The notes under the pieces were generated by a model that had not been told where the DNA came from, did not search any database, and worked only from the letters and a program-made list of their open reading frames with translations. This document shows, one piece after another, positions 17,002-25,733 of a stretch of DNA of 51,176 nucleotides. A program made the translations under genes and the position numbers. The DNA comes from Cyclobacterium sp. GTDB taxonomy: Bacteria; Bacteroidota; Bacteroidia; Cytophagales; Cyclobacteriaceae. Position 1 is the stretch's first letter; every line of letters starts with the position of its first letter. Location of the stretch: assembly GCF_014762705.1 (NCBI RefSeq), contig NZ_JABURL010000096.1, positions 1 through 51,176 on the forward strand, read 5' to 3'.

Positions 17002-17949
17002 TCAGGTTTTATATTCAGCTAATTTAATTTGTTTTGCTATAATACCAATTCCTTCGGCGAAACTTTTTGGACTAAAGCCCAGAATTTCTTTGGCTTTGGA
17101 AATGATTAGCCCGGTTCGTAAGGGTCTGTTAGCTACCTGACCAAAATGGCTGGAATCTGTTTTTTTGATTTTTGTGGCATCCAGATGGAAAAAACCTGCC
17201 GTTATAATAGCCATGTCATAGGGGGTAAGTAACTCCTCTCCGGACAAATTAAAAATCCCACTGGCCTTTTTGGCCACAATGAGAAGGCAGCCTTCCGCCA
17301 GGTCCTCTGCCAATGTTGGTGTCCTGAACTGGTCGTCTACCAATTCAAGCGTTTTACCTTGTTCCAATCCTTTTTTAACCCAAAGTATGATATTGGAACG
17401 GCTCATGTCATGGGAAATGCCGTATACCAGATTGGTCCTTACTATAGCCCATTTGTAAGGGTACTTTTGGATGGCAATTTCTGTTTCCAGTTTGGTTTGG
17501 CCATAATAATTTAATGGGTTTGGTTTGTCTTCTTCATCATAGGGGCCATTTTTGCCATCAAAAATAAAATCAGTGGAAATAAAGATCAGATGAGATTGGC
17601 ATTGGGTGGCAGCCTGAATAATATTTAGTGTGGCTTTCACATTTTGCTCGTAACAGTTGTGCCTGCTTACCTCGCATCTGTCTACATCTGTCATAGAAGC
17701 TGAATGGATAACGTATTGCGGAGAATAGATGCGGAATACCTGCATTACCTCTTTGAAATGGGTAATGTCCATTTCCTCATAATCATATCCTTCCCATTCC
17801 CCTGGCAACCTGCATGATCCTATTCCTGTGGCTATGACATCATACTTTCCGTCAATAAGGATTTTCTTGACAATTTTTTGTCCTACCAGACCATTGGCTC
17901 CCGTAATTAATATTTTTGGTTTTTCACTCTTCAGGATATTGATATCCAT
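17002..17949 (-). CDS. RmlD-like NAD(P)-dependent sugar-nucleotide reductase (extended SDR)
   Basis: A 315-residue protein with an N-terminal Rossmann motif TGANGLVGQKIV (residues 17-28), an SDR active site with Ser/Thr in FISTDFIFDG, and YYGQTK, where Tyr and Lys are the catalytic pair. The layout matches dTDP-4-dehydrorhamnose reductase (RmlD), which makes dTDP-rhamnose. None of the other rml genes is nearby, so the true substrate is open. Its start overlaps the end of the cyclophilin gene by 26 bases, which implies tight coupling. Confidence 0.82.
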   Translation of the reverse strand: MDINILKSEKPKILITGANGLVGQKIVKKILIDGKYDVIATGIGSCRLPGEWEGYDYEEMDITHFKEVMQVFRIYSPQYVIHSASMTDVDRCEVSRHNCYEQNVKATLNIIQAATQCQSHLIFISTDFIFDGKNGPYDEEDKPNPLNYYGQTKLETEIAIQKYPYKWAIVRTNLVYGISHDMSRSNIILWVKKGLEQGKTLELVDDQFRTPTLAEDLAEGCLLIVAKKASGIFNLSGEELLTPYDMAIITAGFFHLDATKIKKTDSSHFGQVANRPLRTGLIISKAKEILGFSPKSFAEGIGIIAKQIKLAEYKT

Positions 17950-18775
17950 AATCTTCAGATATTTTCTTCTTAGCCACTAATTCAACATTTACTTTGATGT
18001 AAACGGGTGTAACAGGTTTGTCATTCGGTCCTTTTTCCAGTTGCGTTATCGCTTCCATTACATCAAGGCCCTTGATTACTTTTCCAAAAACGGTATAGGT
18101 GTCATCCAAATGTGGGGTCCCCCCTATACTGGTGTATGCCCTGACTTGATTTTCCCGGATGTCTTTTCCCAAATTTAAGTTAAAAAATTGTTCCATCATT
18201 GCTTTTTTGGAAAGCATTAGCGCATTTAAACTATCAAATTCCTGACTTTGGTAAAGTTTACTGTATTTTTCCCTTAATCCCATATTGCTGTCCAGCTGTA
18301 TGTATTTTGAAAAAGCCATTTGCAGCTTCCGCATATCGGTAGTTAGCTCTTGCTCTTCATATACCCTGCCTTCCACAATGTAAAATTGACAACCACTGGA
18401 TTCCCGTTCCGGATTCAGGTTGTCACCCTGCCTGGCAGCGGCAATACTTCCTTTTTCATGGATAAGGGAAGGGTCAAACTCCGCAGGCAGTGTGTACCAT
18501 TCTTCTTTTGGTAAGCCTTCCCTGGTAAAGACGTCGCCTCCCTGGATCATAAAATCATCGATGATCCTGTGAAACTCAGTGGAATCATACCTTCCTGAAC
18601 TTGCCAGATCAATAAAGTTTTCCTTGTGCCGGGGTGTTTCATCATACAAAACGGCATACATCTTCCCAAATTTGGTGTCTATGGTCACCAGGTAATCCTT
18701 TTCCGTGGCGCAGGAAAGGGACAAGCTAAGGTAGGCCACACAGCTTATCCATTGGATTATTTTCAACCTATTCAT
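17924..18775 (-). CDS. Lipoprotein cyclophilin-type peptidyl-prolyl isomerase
   Basis: A 283-residue envelope protein. The lipobox ends at Cys22 (LSLSLSC). The cyclophilin fold follows: TKFGKMYAVLYDETP, then FHRIIDDFMIQGGDVF with the catalytic Arg/Phe/Gln region, and later GGTPHLDDTYTVFGKVIKG. It helps fold exported proteins by isomerising prolyl bonds. Between the two halves there is an insertion of about 65 helical, Lys/Met/Leu-rich residues not found in minimal cyclophilins. Its start overlaps the hemC stop by 8 bases, so it sits in the same operon. Confidence 0.9.
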   Translation of the reverse strand: MNRLKIIQWISCVAYLSLSLSCATEKDYLVTIDTKFGKMYAVLYDETPRHKENFIDLASSGRYDSTEFHRIIDDFMIQGGDVFTREGLPKEEWYTLPAEFDPSLIHEKGSIAAARQGDNLNPERESSGCQFYIVEGRVYEEQELTTDMRKLQMAFSKYIQLDSNMGLREKYSKLYQSQEFDSLNALMLSKKAMMEQFFNLNLGKDIRENQVRAYTSIGGTPHLDDTYTVFGKVIKGLDVMEAITQLEKGPNDKPVTPVYIKVNVELVAKKKISEDYGYQYPEE

Positions 18776-19706
18776 TTAGCGTTTTCTTGATTTCCTTTAA
18801 AACCTGATCCCCTCCCATGGTCAATATGCTTTCCGCAAGTTGGTGACCCAAACTTTCAGCATTTTGTTCCGGACCAATAAAGTGATCATAAAGTCTGTTT
18901 TTCCCATCCAGTGACATCAACCCGCCCTTCAGTTCCACCAGGTCCCCTTTCCATTGGGCCAGGGCAAAGGCAGGAATACTGCAGCCACCTTCCAAAACCT
19001 TTAGAAAGCTCCGCTCCGCCCGCAGGCAGACGGCTGTCGGAACATGGTTGACGGCCAGAGAAATGGATTCCTTAATTTCCGCAGGGAGGAGTTGGTGGGC
19101 TTCTATACCAATACTGCCCTGGCCCACTGCCGGAATAAATTGCTTCAGGGTCAATTCTTTTCGGATCAGGTGGTCATACCCCATGCGGTGTACCCCGGCA
19201 AAGGCCAATAGCAAACCATCACAGACCCCTTTTTCCATTTTTGCAATTCTCGTTTGCAAATTCCCCCGGATATCTGTTGTTTTTACATTTGGATAATAAT
19301 GCTTTAAAGTAGCGATTCTTCTCGTGGATGAAGTGCCCAGCACCAATGGTTTTTCCCGGTTATTGAGATCCGGGAATTCTTTTTGGTGGCTGATGATGAC
19401 ATCATTCACCTTTTCCCTTTCGGTAAAAGCAATGATTTCAAATCCTTCGGGAAGTCGCGAAGGTAAATCTTTGGCACTATGCACGGCAATGTCTACCCCA
19501 CCTTCAGCCAACTGGTTTTCTAATTCTTCGGTAAATACCCCTTTACTGCCAATTTTTGAAATGGCCACGTCGAGTACCTTGTCCCCTTTGGTTTCAATGA
19601 TGACAATCTGAGAGGAAATCCCTTTCCTTGTCAATAAGTCTGCTACATGGTGGGCCTGATAAAGAGCCAGTTTGCTTCCCCTTGTCCCTATGCGAATCGG
19701 ATCCAT
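18768..19706 (-). CDS. hemC: Hydroxymethylbilane synthase (porphobilinogen deaminase)
   Basis: A 312-residue enzyme that joins four porphobilinogen molecules into hydroxymethylbilane in heme synthesis. Recognised by the start IRIGTRGSKLALYQA, the DIRGNLQTR segment, IPAVGQGSIGIE, and EGGCSIPAFA, whose Cys carries the dipyrromethane cofactor. Length is normal. Its ATG shares one base with the rimK stop (TAATG), so translation is likely coupled. hemE is encoded elsewhere in the window, at 37177, as an independent unit. Confidence 0.97.
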   Translation of the reverse strand: MDPIRIGTRGSKLALYQAHHVADLLTRKGISSQIVIIETKGDKVLDVAISKIGSKGVFTEELENQLAEGGVDIAVHSAKDLPSRLPEGFEIIAFTEREKVNDVIISHQKEFPDLNNREKPLVLGTSSTRRIATLKHYYPNVKTTDIRGNLQTRIAKMEKGVCDGLLLAFAGVHRMGYDHLIRKELTLKQFIPAVGQGSIGIEAHQLLPAEIKESISLAVNHVPTAVCLRAERSFLKVLEGGCSIPAFALAQWKGDLVELKGGLMSLDGKNRLYDHFIGPEQNAESLGHQLAESILTMGGDQVLKEIKKTLNE

Positions 19707-20617
19707 TACTGCTCGTTTTTTCTTTTTATGGTTTTTTTCTCCACTGCACTTTCAATATAGGAAATGATTTTTCCGGCAATATTTATTCCTGTTGCTTTTT
19801 CGATCCCTTCCAGGCCCGGAGAACTGTTTACCTCTAAAATCAATGGACCGCGGTCAGATTGGAGCATGTCCACGCCGGCTACCGAAAGGCCGAGCGCTTT
19901 GGCAGCATTTAAAGCGGCTGCTTTTTCCAGTCGGCTCAGTTTTATGACTTCTGCTTTTCCTCCCCTGTGTAAATTAGACCGAAATTCCCCATCTGCTCCC
20001 TGTCGCTTCATGGCACCTACCACCCTGTTGTTTACTACAAAAGCCCTGATATCCGCTCCCTTGGCTTCCTTTATGAATTCCTGGACAATAATGCGTGCTT
20101 TAAGGCCATGGAAAGCTTCAATGACCGATTGGCTGGCTTTTCTGGTTTCAGCCAATACAACTCCCAGACCCTGAGTACCCTCCAGCAGTTTGATGATAAG
20201 CGGTGCACCTCCAACCATCTCCACCAACTGTTTTTCTCCACCTTTCGAAAAATTGGTAAATGCCGTTTTTGGCATTCCCAGACCCTCTCTGGATAAAATC
20301 TGTAAAGATCTCAATTTATCCCGGCTGCGTACTATAGCCTGGGACTCAACTGCAGAAAAAACACCCATCAATTCAAATTGTCGGACCACAGCAGTTCCAT
20401 AAAAAGTAACAGAAGCCCCTATCCTGGGAATAATGGCATCAATTGATTTGAGCTTCTCTCCTTTATAAAGAATATAAGGACCATTTTGCTCGATAATCAA
20501 ATCACAGGCAGAGTGGTCGATCACCATGGCTTCATGGCCTGCTTCCCTGATAGCCTGTATCAATCTTTTGGTAGAATACAGGTTTGAATTTCGGGACAAT
20601 ACGGCTATTTTCATCAC
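19706..20617 (-). CDS. rimK: RimK-type ATP-grasp ligase (ribosomal protein S6 glutamylation)
   Basis: A 303-residue ATP-grasp enzyme very like E. coli RimK in length and order. The N-terminal domain is [18 protein letters not shown], followed by [14 protein letters not shown]. The ATP-grasp core has [16 protein letters not shown], and [26 protein letters not shown] carries the Mg2+-binding acidic residues. RimK adds glutamates to the C-terminus of ribosomal protein S6. Its start overlaps the upstream RimB-like gene by 4 bases (ATGA). The pairing supports an S6-tail modification role, though other acceptors are possible. Confidence 0.92.
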   Translation of the reverse strand: MMKIAVLSRNSNLYSTKRLIQAIREAGHEAMVIDHSACDLIIEQNGPYILYKGEKLKSIDAIIPRIGASVTFYGTAVVRQFELMGVFSAVESQAIVRSRDKLRSLQILSREGLGMPKTAFTNFSKGGEKQLVEMVGGAPLIIKLLEGTQGLGVVLAETRKASQSVIEAFHGLKARIIVQEFIKEAKGADIRAFVVNNRVVGAMKRQGADGEFRSNLHRGGKAEVIKLSRLEKAAALNAAKALGLSVAGVDMLQSDRGPLILEVNSSPGLEGIEKATGINIAGKIISYIESAVEKKTIKRKNEQ

Positions 20618-21057
20618 TGATTTTTATACTTAGGGTTTCCGGCCAAATTAACTTTATCCACGTCTACCAAAAACCGGCCTTTCAGGATTTTTCTTCCCAA
20701 CAACACGGCATTTTTCATATTTGATCGGTTAGAAAGGGTAAATGCTGCCGGAAAGGTAGCGTCTCCAATAGCCAGAGAGGTAAGCACCAGGTAGCGTTTT
20801 TCCATCTGGCCGAAGGAATTTTTCACTTTTTTCACTTTATACTTTGCGGTTTGTATTTTTTTTCCTGAAAAGGATTTATGGGAGGGTTCCAGAGGAATAA
20901 ACTCCAATAATTTTTTTCCTCCTTCCTGTATTTCATTGGCCAGTGAGACGTGAATGGTGCAATTGTATGCACCGGTATCTATTTTTGCATTTATTTTACC
21001 AATGTCCCATTCCGGCAGACTAATGCTTTCTTTTCTCCCTAAAATTGTTTTTTCCAT
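20614..21057 (-). CDS. RimB-like retropepsin-type protease (PF05618)
   Basis: A 147-residue protein of the family annotated as ATP-dependent zinc protease, now known as retropepsin-like. The hallmark is [13 protein letters not shown], where Asp-Thr-Gly-Ala forms the half-site of an aspartic protease. [18 protein letters not shown] at the C-terminus is also typical. The E. coli partner RimB trims glutamates added to S6 by RimK. Here the gene overlaps rimK by 4 bases, so a modification/removal pair is likely. The family usually has Thr or Ser after DTGA, while this one has Tyr-Asn. Confidence 0.88.
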   Translation of the reverse strand: MEKTILGRKESISLPEWDIGKINAKIDTGAYNCTIHVSLANEIQEGGKKLLEFIPLEPSHKSFSGKKIQTAKYKVKKVKNSFGQMEKRYLVLTSLAIGDATFPAAFTLSNRSNMKNAVLLGRKILKGRFLVDVDKVNLAGNPKYKNQ

Positions 21058-21114
21058 TGGTTCAAAGGTAATTTATTTCAATAACTTACAAGGATAATTC
21101 CAAAGCTTTATGGG

Positions 21115-22248
21115 CTAGACTGTCCGGATTATTTTGGCAAGGTTAAAAGCCATGTCCAAAAACAGGATTTTGGAATTTGCATTTCTTTCAATATGGTAGT
21201 GGCCATCATTGAGTACCCGATAAATTTCCATGATTTTTTCATCATTCAGCACGGTATTGCTAAAATTCACAATAAACTCCCTGTCAGTTTCGCTGCTCCG
21301 CATCAGGTTTGTTAATTGGGTCCTGTTGAGCAGGGATTCTCTGATTACGTTTATACCAGTCAATAAAATAGATTTTTGTACATCTTTACTGCCAGTCCCA
21401 ATTAGTTCTGCAAAGTCAATAAGGGACTGAATATCCGCTTTATAACAATTTCTCAACCAGTCCCTGAAGAGCAAGGTATTTTTGTCTGCAACATTTTGGG
21501 ACAGTAGAATAGCCTCGCGCAGGTTGCCGTCTGTCAGTGGGGCAATCTGCTGCGCTTCCATCCTCCCACAAAGTGATTGATCCACCAGATAATTTTGGAT
21601 TTCTTCATCGGTAAAATTTCTGACATGGATTTTTTGGGTTCTCGATAGTATGGTTGTCAATAGACTTTCCGGCTGTTGACTGACCATTAGGAAGATGGTT
21701 TTTGCAGGTGGCTCTTCCAGGATTTTAAGCAGGGCATTGGCGGAAGAAAGGTTCATGGTCTCCGGAGCCCAAATTAACATCATTTTGTAGCCGCCCTCAA
21801 AGGATTTAAGGGAGAGGGTTTTTACGATTTGCCTTGCTGCCGCCTTGGAAATACTCAAAGGTTTGTTGATACCCAGATGTAAACTCCAATCCTGAAAATT
21901 ACCATAGGGTTTTTCCAAAGCAAAATTCCTCCAGAAGGCTGGAAAATCAGGTTGTTCCTCCTCTTTTTTTTCTCCTTTCTTTTTTGAAGGTGCAGGCAGC
22001 GGAACCGCGAAATTCAGGTCAGGGTGGACCAGTTTTCCCATTTTTAAACAGGAGGGACATTTGCCACATGCATCTTCCTCTCCTGGCTGACTACAGTTGA
22101 TATAGGTAGCCATGGCCAAAGCCAGAGCCAGGTTTGGGCTGCCTTCTTTTCCATGAAAAAGTAAGGCATGGGCCAGATGGTCTTTCTGAATGGCCTTTAT
22201 AAGCTTTTGTTTGGTTTCCCCGAGGCCGGGGATAGATGAAAAAAGCAT
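21115..22248 (-). CDS. holB: DNA polymerase III delta' subunit
   Basis: A 377-residue clamp-loader AAA+ subunit. Residues 1-60 match (HALLFHGKEGSPNLALA), where the P-loop is degenerate as expected for delta', which does not hydrolyse ATP. A zinc-type cysteine set is present (Cys53 and Cys61-GKCPSC). NALLKILEEPP is a strong clamp-loader signature, followed by ILSRTQKIHV. An inserted Lys/Glu-rich loop around residue 90 looks like a lineage-specific extension. It lies 11 bases downstream of the GlmU-like gene and 57 bases upstream of rimB. Confidence 0.9.
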   Translation of the reverse strand: MLFSSIPGLGETKQKLIKAIQKDHLAHALLFHGKEGSPNLALALAMATYINCSQPGEEDACGKCPSCLKMGKLVHPDLNFAVPLPAPSKKKGEKKEEEQPDFPAFWRNFALEKPYGNFQDWSLHLGINKPLSISKAAARQIVKTLSLKSFEGGYKMMLIWAPETMNLSSANALLKILEEPPAKTIFLMVSQQPESLLTTILSRTQKIHVRNFTDEEIQNYLVDQSLCGRMEAQQIAPLTDGNLREAILLSQNVADKNTLLFRDWLRNCYKADIQSLIDFAELIGTGSKDVQKSILLTGINVIRESLLNRTQLTNLMRSSETDREFIVNFSNTVLNDEKIMEIYRVLNDGHYHIERNANSKILFLDMAFNLAKIIRTV

Positions 22249-22259
22249 GGTGTTGTTAT

Positions 22260-23462
22260 TTAAAATTCCTTATCCCAAATCCGGTAAGGCCTGGTGAGCT
22301 CAAATACCTTCTGCAATATAGCCCTTTCTTTTTCATCAAATTCCATTCCTTTAAAGGCCATCGCTTTTTGAGCAGTTTCTTCAAACCGCATCAATTTAAA
22401 GGTACTGAATCCCGAAGCACCTCCCCAGGCAAAAGAAGAAACAAATTTCCTTGGAAAGCCTTCCCCAAATAAATTAGCCCCTACTCCGATAACGGTACCA
22501 GTATTCAAGGTGGATCCAATACCCAATTTAGCATGGTCTGCTACCATTGCCCCGCAAAACTGCAATCCGGTATCGCTGAAACCACCCTTGGTATAATCCC
22601 ATACCTTTACGGGCATGTGGTTGTTTTTTAAGTTAGAAACTACTGTGTTGGCACCAAAATTACACCATTCTCCAATCACACTGTTTCCCATGTAGCCATC
22701 ATGCGATTTATTACTATGGCCCATGAAAACTACGTTGGAAACTTCTCCGCCTACTTTGCATTTTGGACCAACGGTAGTGTTTTCCCTTATTTTTGCTCCC
22801 ATGCTGATAGTGGCATCTTCACAAAGGGCAAAAGGGCCTCTGATCAATGCACCTTCCATTATCTCTGCGTTTTTACCTATGTATATGGGACCATTTGTAG
22901 CATTTAGTATGGCGGCCTTTATTTTTGCGCCCTTCTCAATAAAAATATTGGGTTCCTGATACAAATGCGTGTGTGGGTCGTCAGTGCCCCAGGATACACG
23001 TCTTTTTGTCAGCAGGTCAAAATCCCTGCGGATTTCATTACCGTTCCATTGAAATATGTGCCAGTTTCTACTTAGTAATTGAATGTCTTTTTCATAATTC
23101 ACCTTTTTTTTCTGAGGCAAATGGTCAGTTTGAAATTGCTCAGGGCTATCCAGATTGCTGGCCAAAAGGGTGTCCTGGTGCCAGAGGGATTCATTGCCCT
23201 TCAAGGCTTCTATAGCATTCACCAAATCCTCATCCGGGCAAAGGGCACCATTGATGTACAAGGCTGGTCCATGGATGGCTGGATATTTTAATTGTAAATA
23301 ATCCTGGGTCAGAAACCCCATATTTTTTGCTTGCAGGCGGGTTTGCCATTTTTCACAAATTTTTAAAATCCCAACCCTTATTTCAGCTACTGGACGGGTA
23401 AAGGTAAATGGCAGTAGGTTACCCCTGCTGCGGGGGTCGTCAAACAACATGATATGATCCAT
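22260..23462 (-). CDS. GlmU-like sugar nucleotidyltransferase with left-handed beta helix
   Basis: A 400-residue protein of the NTP_transf_4 type. The N-terminus (LFDDPRSRGNLLPFTFTRPV, residues 6-25) holds the nucleotide-binding Arg. The C-terminal half (about 165-350) is a left-handed parallel beta helix built from hexapeptide repeats (IYIGKNAEIMEGALIRGP, VIGEWCNFGANTVVSNLK). It is expected to activate a sugar phosphate or acylate an amino sugar for envelope precursors, but the exact substrate is not evident. It starts 9 bases after the rpmE2 terminator region and leads into holB. Confidence 0.85.
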   Translation of the reverse strand: MDHIMLFDDPRSRGNLLPFTFTRPVAEIRVGILKICEKWQTRLQAKNMGFLTQDYLQLKYPAIHGPALYINGALCPDEDLVNAIEALKGNESLWHQDTLLASNLDSPEQFQTDHLPQKKKVNYEKDIQLLSRNWHIFQWNGNEIRRDFDLLTKRRVSWGTDDPHTHLYQEPNIFIEKGAKIKAAILNATNGPIYIGKNAEIMEGALIRGPFALCEDATISMGAKIRENTTVGPKCKVGGEVSNVVFMGHSNKSHDGYMGNSVIGEWCNFGANTVVSNLKNNHMPVKVWDYTKGGFSDTGLQFCGAMVADHAKLGIGSTLNTGTVIGVGANLFGEGFPRKFVSSFAWGGASGFSTFKLMRFEETAQKAMAFKGMEFDEKERAILQKVFELTRPYRIWDKEF

Positions 23463-23470
23463 GGTACAAA

Positions 23471-23509
23471 AATAAAAAAGTCTACCGGAATAAAGCTTCC
23501 GGTAGACTT
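23471..23509 (-). terminator. Rho-independent terminator of rpmE2
   Basis: On the minus strand AAGTCTACCGGAA (23509-23497) pairs perfectly with TTCCGGTAGACTT (23490-23478) across six bases, and is followed by TTTTATT. It separates rpmE2 from the GlmU-like gene. Confidence 0.85.
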
Positions 23510-23534
23510 AATCTCAGGCAATATCCTGAAGAAA

Positions 23535-23780
23535 TTAATTTTTCTTGTACCTTCTGTTGAATTTCTCTACTCTTCCGGCAGTATCCAGCAACATTTTCTT
23601 ACCGGTGTAAAATGGGTGTGAGGCAGAACTTACTTCCACTTTTACCAGGGGATAATCTTTGCCATCTTCCCAAGTGATGGTGTCACCGGTCTCTATGGTA
23701 GATTTGGTAATGAATTTATAGTCGCTTGAAGTATCCAAAAATACAACGTCTCTGTAATTGGGATGAATTTCTTTTTTCAT
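23535..23780 (-). CDS. rpmE2: 50S ribosomal protein L31, type B
   Basis: An 81-residue protein matching L31 type [20 protein letters not shown] at the start, [12 protein letters not shown] in the middle, and [13 protein letters not shown] at the end. It lacks the CxxC zinc ligands of type A, so it is the zinc-independent form. It has its own promoter upstream and its own terminator, as expected for a ribosomal gene with independent control. Confidence 0.97.
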   Translation of the reverse strand: MKKEIHPNYRDVVFLDTSSDYKFITKSTIETGDTITWEDGKDYPLVKVEVSSASHPFYTGKKMLLDTAGRVEKFNRRYKKN

Positions 23781-23820
23781 TATATGGTTTGTTATTTTTT
23801 TACTCCTTCAAATTGAGGCA

Positions 23821-23852
23821 CAAATTTACCTTATTTTATGATTTTCTCCAAA
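23821..23852 (-). promoter_or_regulatory. Promoter of rpmE2
   Basis: On the minus strand TTTG (23852-23849) and TAAATTTG (23828-23821) are spaced 20 bp apart, a full match to the Bacteroidota -33/-7 consensus. It predicts a leader of about 35 bases. Confidence 0.7.
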
Positions 23853-23990
23853 ACATTCTCTTTCAAATATAAAATACTTCCTTAATTTTATGCGAAAGTT
23901 GATCTTTTAGGACAAGTCGCTATGAAACAGGTATTTCCTTTCAAGGGAAAAGCCCTTTGTAAATGGCCAAACCTTACTGAATCATAATAT

Positions 23991-25661
23991 ATGAGATTAT
24001 TTTTTTTCTTAGTTTTACTGGCAGCTCACCCGATTACCCCTAGCCTGGCACAAAGCCCATTTGTTCCTTTTGACAGGGATTATTACCAGTTGATCGAACG
24101 GTATGAAATCAAACAGGGTTTTTTTACTCCTTCGTTTCACACTGGCACAAAACCTTATTCCAGGGATGAGGTGGTTGAGTTTTTGGAAGCGTATAAAAAA
24201 TCCTCCGGAACGCTTTCCGATACCGATGATTTTAATCTTGATTTTCTAATTCAGGACAGCTGGGAATATGCTTCAGATTCCCTTCCCCTTTCCAGGAATA
24301 CTATCGGGAAGCGTTTTTACCAGCGGCCTGCTGATTTTTTTTATTACCGGGATCAGTCTCTGGATGTACACATCAACCCGGTTTTGTATTTTCAGGTAGG
24401 GGCCGAGACACAGGAAGATAATCTCAGGTTTAGAAATACCAGGGGGCTTTCAGTAAGGGGCAGCATAGATCGCAAAATCGGTTTTTATACCATGTTGGCC
24501 ACAACGGATCTTGTCTTTCCTTCATGGATCAAAAGGTATGTTACCCATCATGGCGCCTTGCCCGGTCAGGGTTTTTGGAAAAGATATGGGGAGCAGGGGT
24601 ATAGTTTTTTTTCTGCCAGGGGTCACCTTAATTTTAAAGCAACCGAACATGTTCAGGTGGTTTTAGGGCACGACACTCATTTTATAGGGGATGGGTTCCG
24701 GTCATTTGTCCTCTCTGATTTTTCCAACCCTTTTGCTTTTTTGAAGATTAATACCCAGATCGGTAAAATCAATTTTACGAATCTCTGGGGACAAATGACC
24801 GCGGATATCATCACCGACCGGGGCTTTCCAACAGATGGCAGGTATCCCCAGAAATGGTTTTCTTTTCATCGCCTGGGGATTAATTTGGGAGAGCGTTTCA
24901 ACCTGGGAGTTTATGAGTCTGTAATGGCCAGTCAAATGGATTGGAATTACCTCAACCCAGTGATTTTTTATCGTTGGGTGGAGCACCAGTTGGGAACACC
25001 AGACAAGGTCATGCTGGGGACTGATTTCAAATGGCATCCGGTTAAGGGAATGCAGCTTTATGGGCAATTTGTATTGGATGAGTTTGTGTTCAATGAGTTT
25101 TTCGGGATTTCGGGCAAAGGCTCCAGTCGCAACAAACACGGTTTTCAGCTGGGATATAAGTATGTGTCCGTAGCAGGCATCAATAACCTGGATGTGCAGG
25201 TCGAATACAATCATGCCAGGCCCTACACCTATCAGGAGAAATTTGCTTACCAATCCTACACCAACTACCGCATTCCACTGACCCACCCTCTGGGGGCAAA
25301 TTTCAGGGAATTGATGGCCAGCAGTACCTTCCAGCCCCTTCCCAAACTCAGGTTGAAAGGAATTTTCCTGTTTCAAATGAAAGGTAAGGATCCTGAGCCT
25401 TCGGCTAATTTTGGAGGAGATATTCTGAAAGACAGGCTGGAAACCAGTACAACACTCCTTGGTAATTTTATTGGGCAAGGGATAAGGCAGGAGACTTTGA
25501 TGGTTACCCTTCAGGCGGAATACATGTTGCGCCATAATTTGTTTGTGGATTTTTCCCATACCCTGAGAAAAAATAGTGGCGGGGCAGTTGCTATTCCAGA
25601 CGTTGCGTTTGGTCAAATAGCTTTAAGATTGAATATGGGAAGATTTGACCCTCATTTTTGA
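23991..25661 (+). CDS. Wzi/RemB-like outer-membrane beta-barrel (capsule assembly Wzi family)
   Basis: A 556-residue protein with a signal peptide (residues 1-20, ending SLAQ). It begins with a short helical region (DRDYYQLIERYEIKQG) and then a long series of amphipathic strands rich in Phe, Tyr and Gly. GHDTHFIGDGFRSFVLSDFS and the terminal Phe fit the Wzi capsule-assembly family, which includes RemB of gliding flavobacteria. Wzi anchors capsule at the cell surface. The polysaccharide cluster starts 13 kb away, so a functional link is only suggested. The 304-codon antisense frame inside it is a shadow. Confidence 0.85.
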   Translation: MRLFFFLVLLAAHPITPSLAQSPFVPFDRDYYQLIERYEIKQGFFTPSFHTGTKPYSRDEVVEFLEAYKKSSGTLSDTDDFNLDFLIQDSWEYASDSLPLSRNTIGKRFYQRPADFFYYRDQSLDVHINPVLYFQVGAETQEDNLRFRNTRGLSVRGSIDRKIGFYTMLATTDLVFPSWIKRYVTHHGALPGQGFWKRYGEQGYSFFSARGHLNFKATEHVQVVLGHDTHFIGDGFRSFVLSDFSNPFAFLKINTQIGKINFTNLWGQMTADIITDRGFPTDGRYPQKWFSFHRLGINLGERFNLGVYESVMASQMDWNYLNPVIFYRWVEHQLGTPDKVMLGTDFKWHPVKGMQLYGQFVLDEFVFNEFFGISGKGSSRNKHGFQLGYKYVSVAGINNLDVQVEYNHARPYTYQEKFAYQSYTNYRIPLTHPLGANFRELMASSTFQPLPKLRLKGIFLFQMKGKDPEPSANFGGDILKDRLETSTTLLGNFIGQGIRQETLMVTLQAEYMLRHNLFVDFSHTLRKNSGGAVAIPDVAFGQIALRLNMGRFDPHF

Positions 25662-25733
25662 TTACTGAATCGTCAGGGAGCCCCAATACCTTTAAAAAGT
25701 TGTAAATTGCGCCCCTTAATGAGATAAAACCGT

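Noticed and set aside
24702-25616. 304-codon antisense frame inside the Wzi-like gene
   Set aside because: The plus-strand gene has a signal peptide, family motifs and a proper C-terminus; the antisense frame has no recognisable motif and is a shadow of biased codons.
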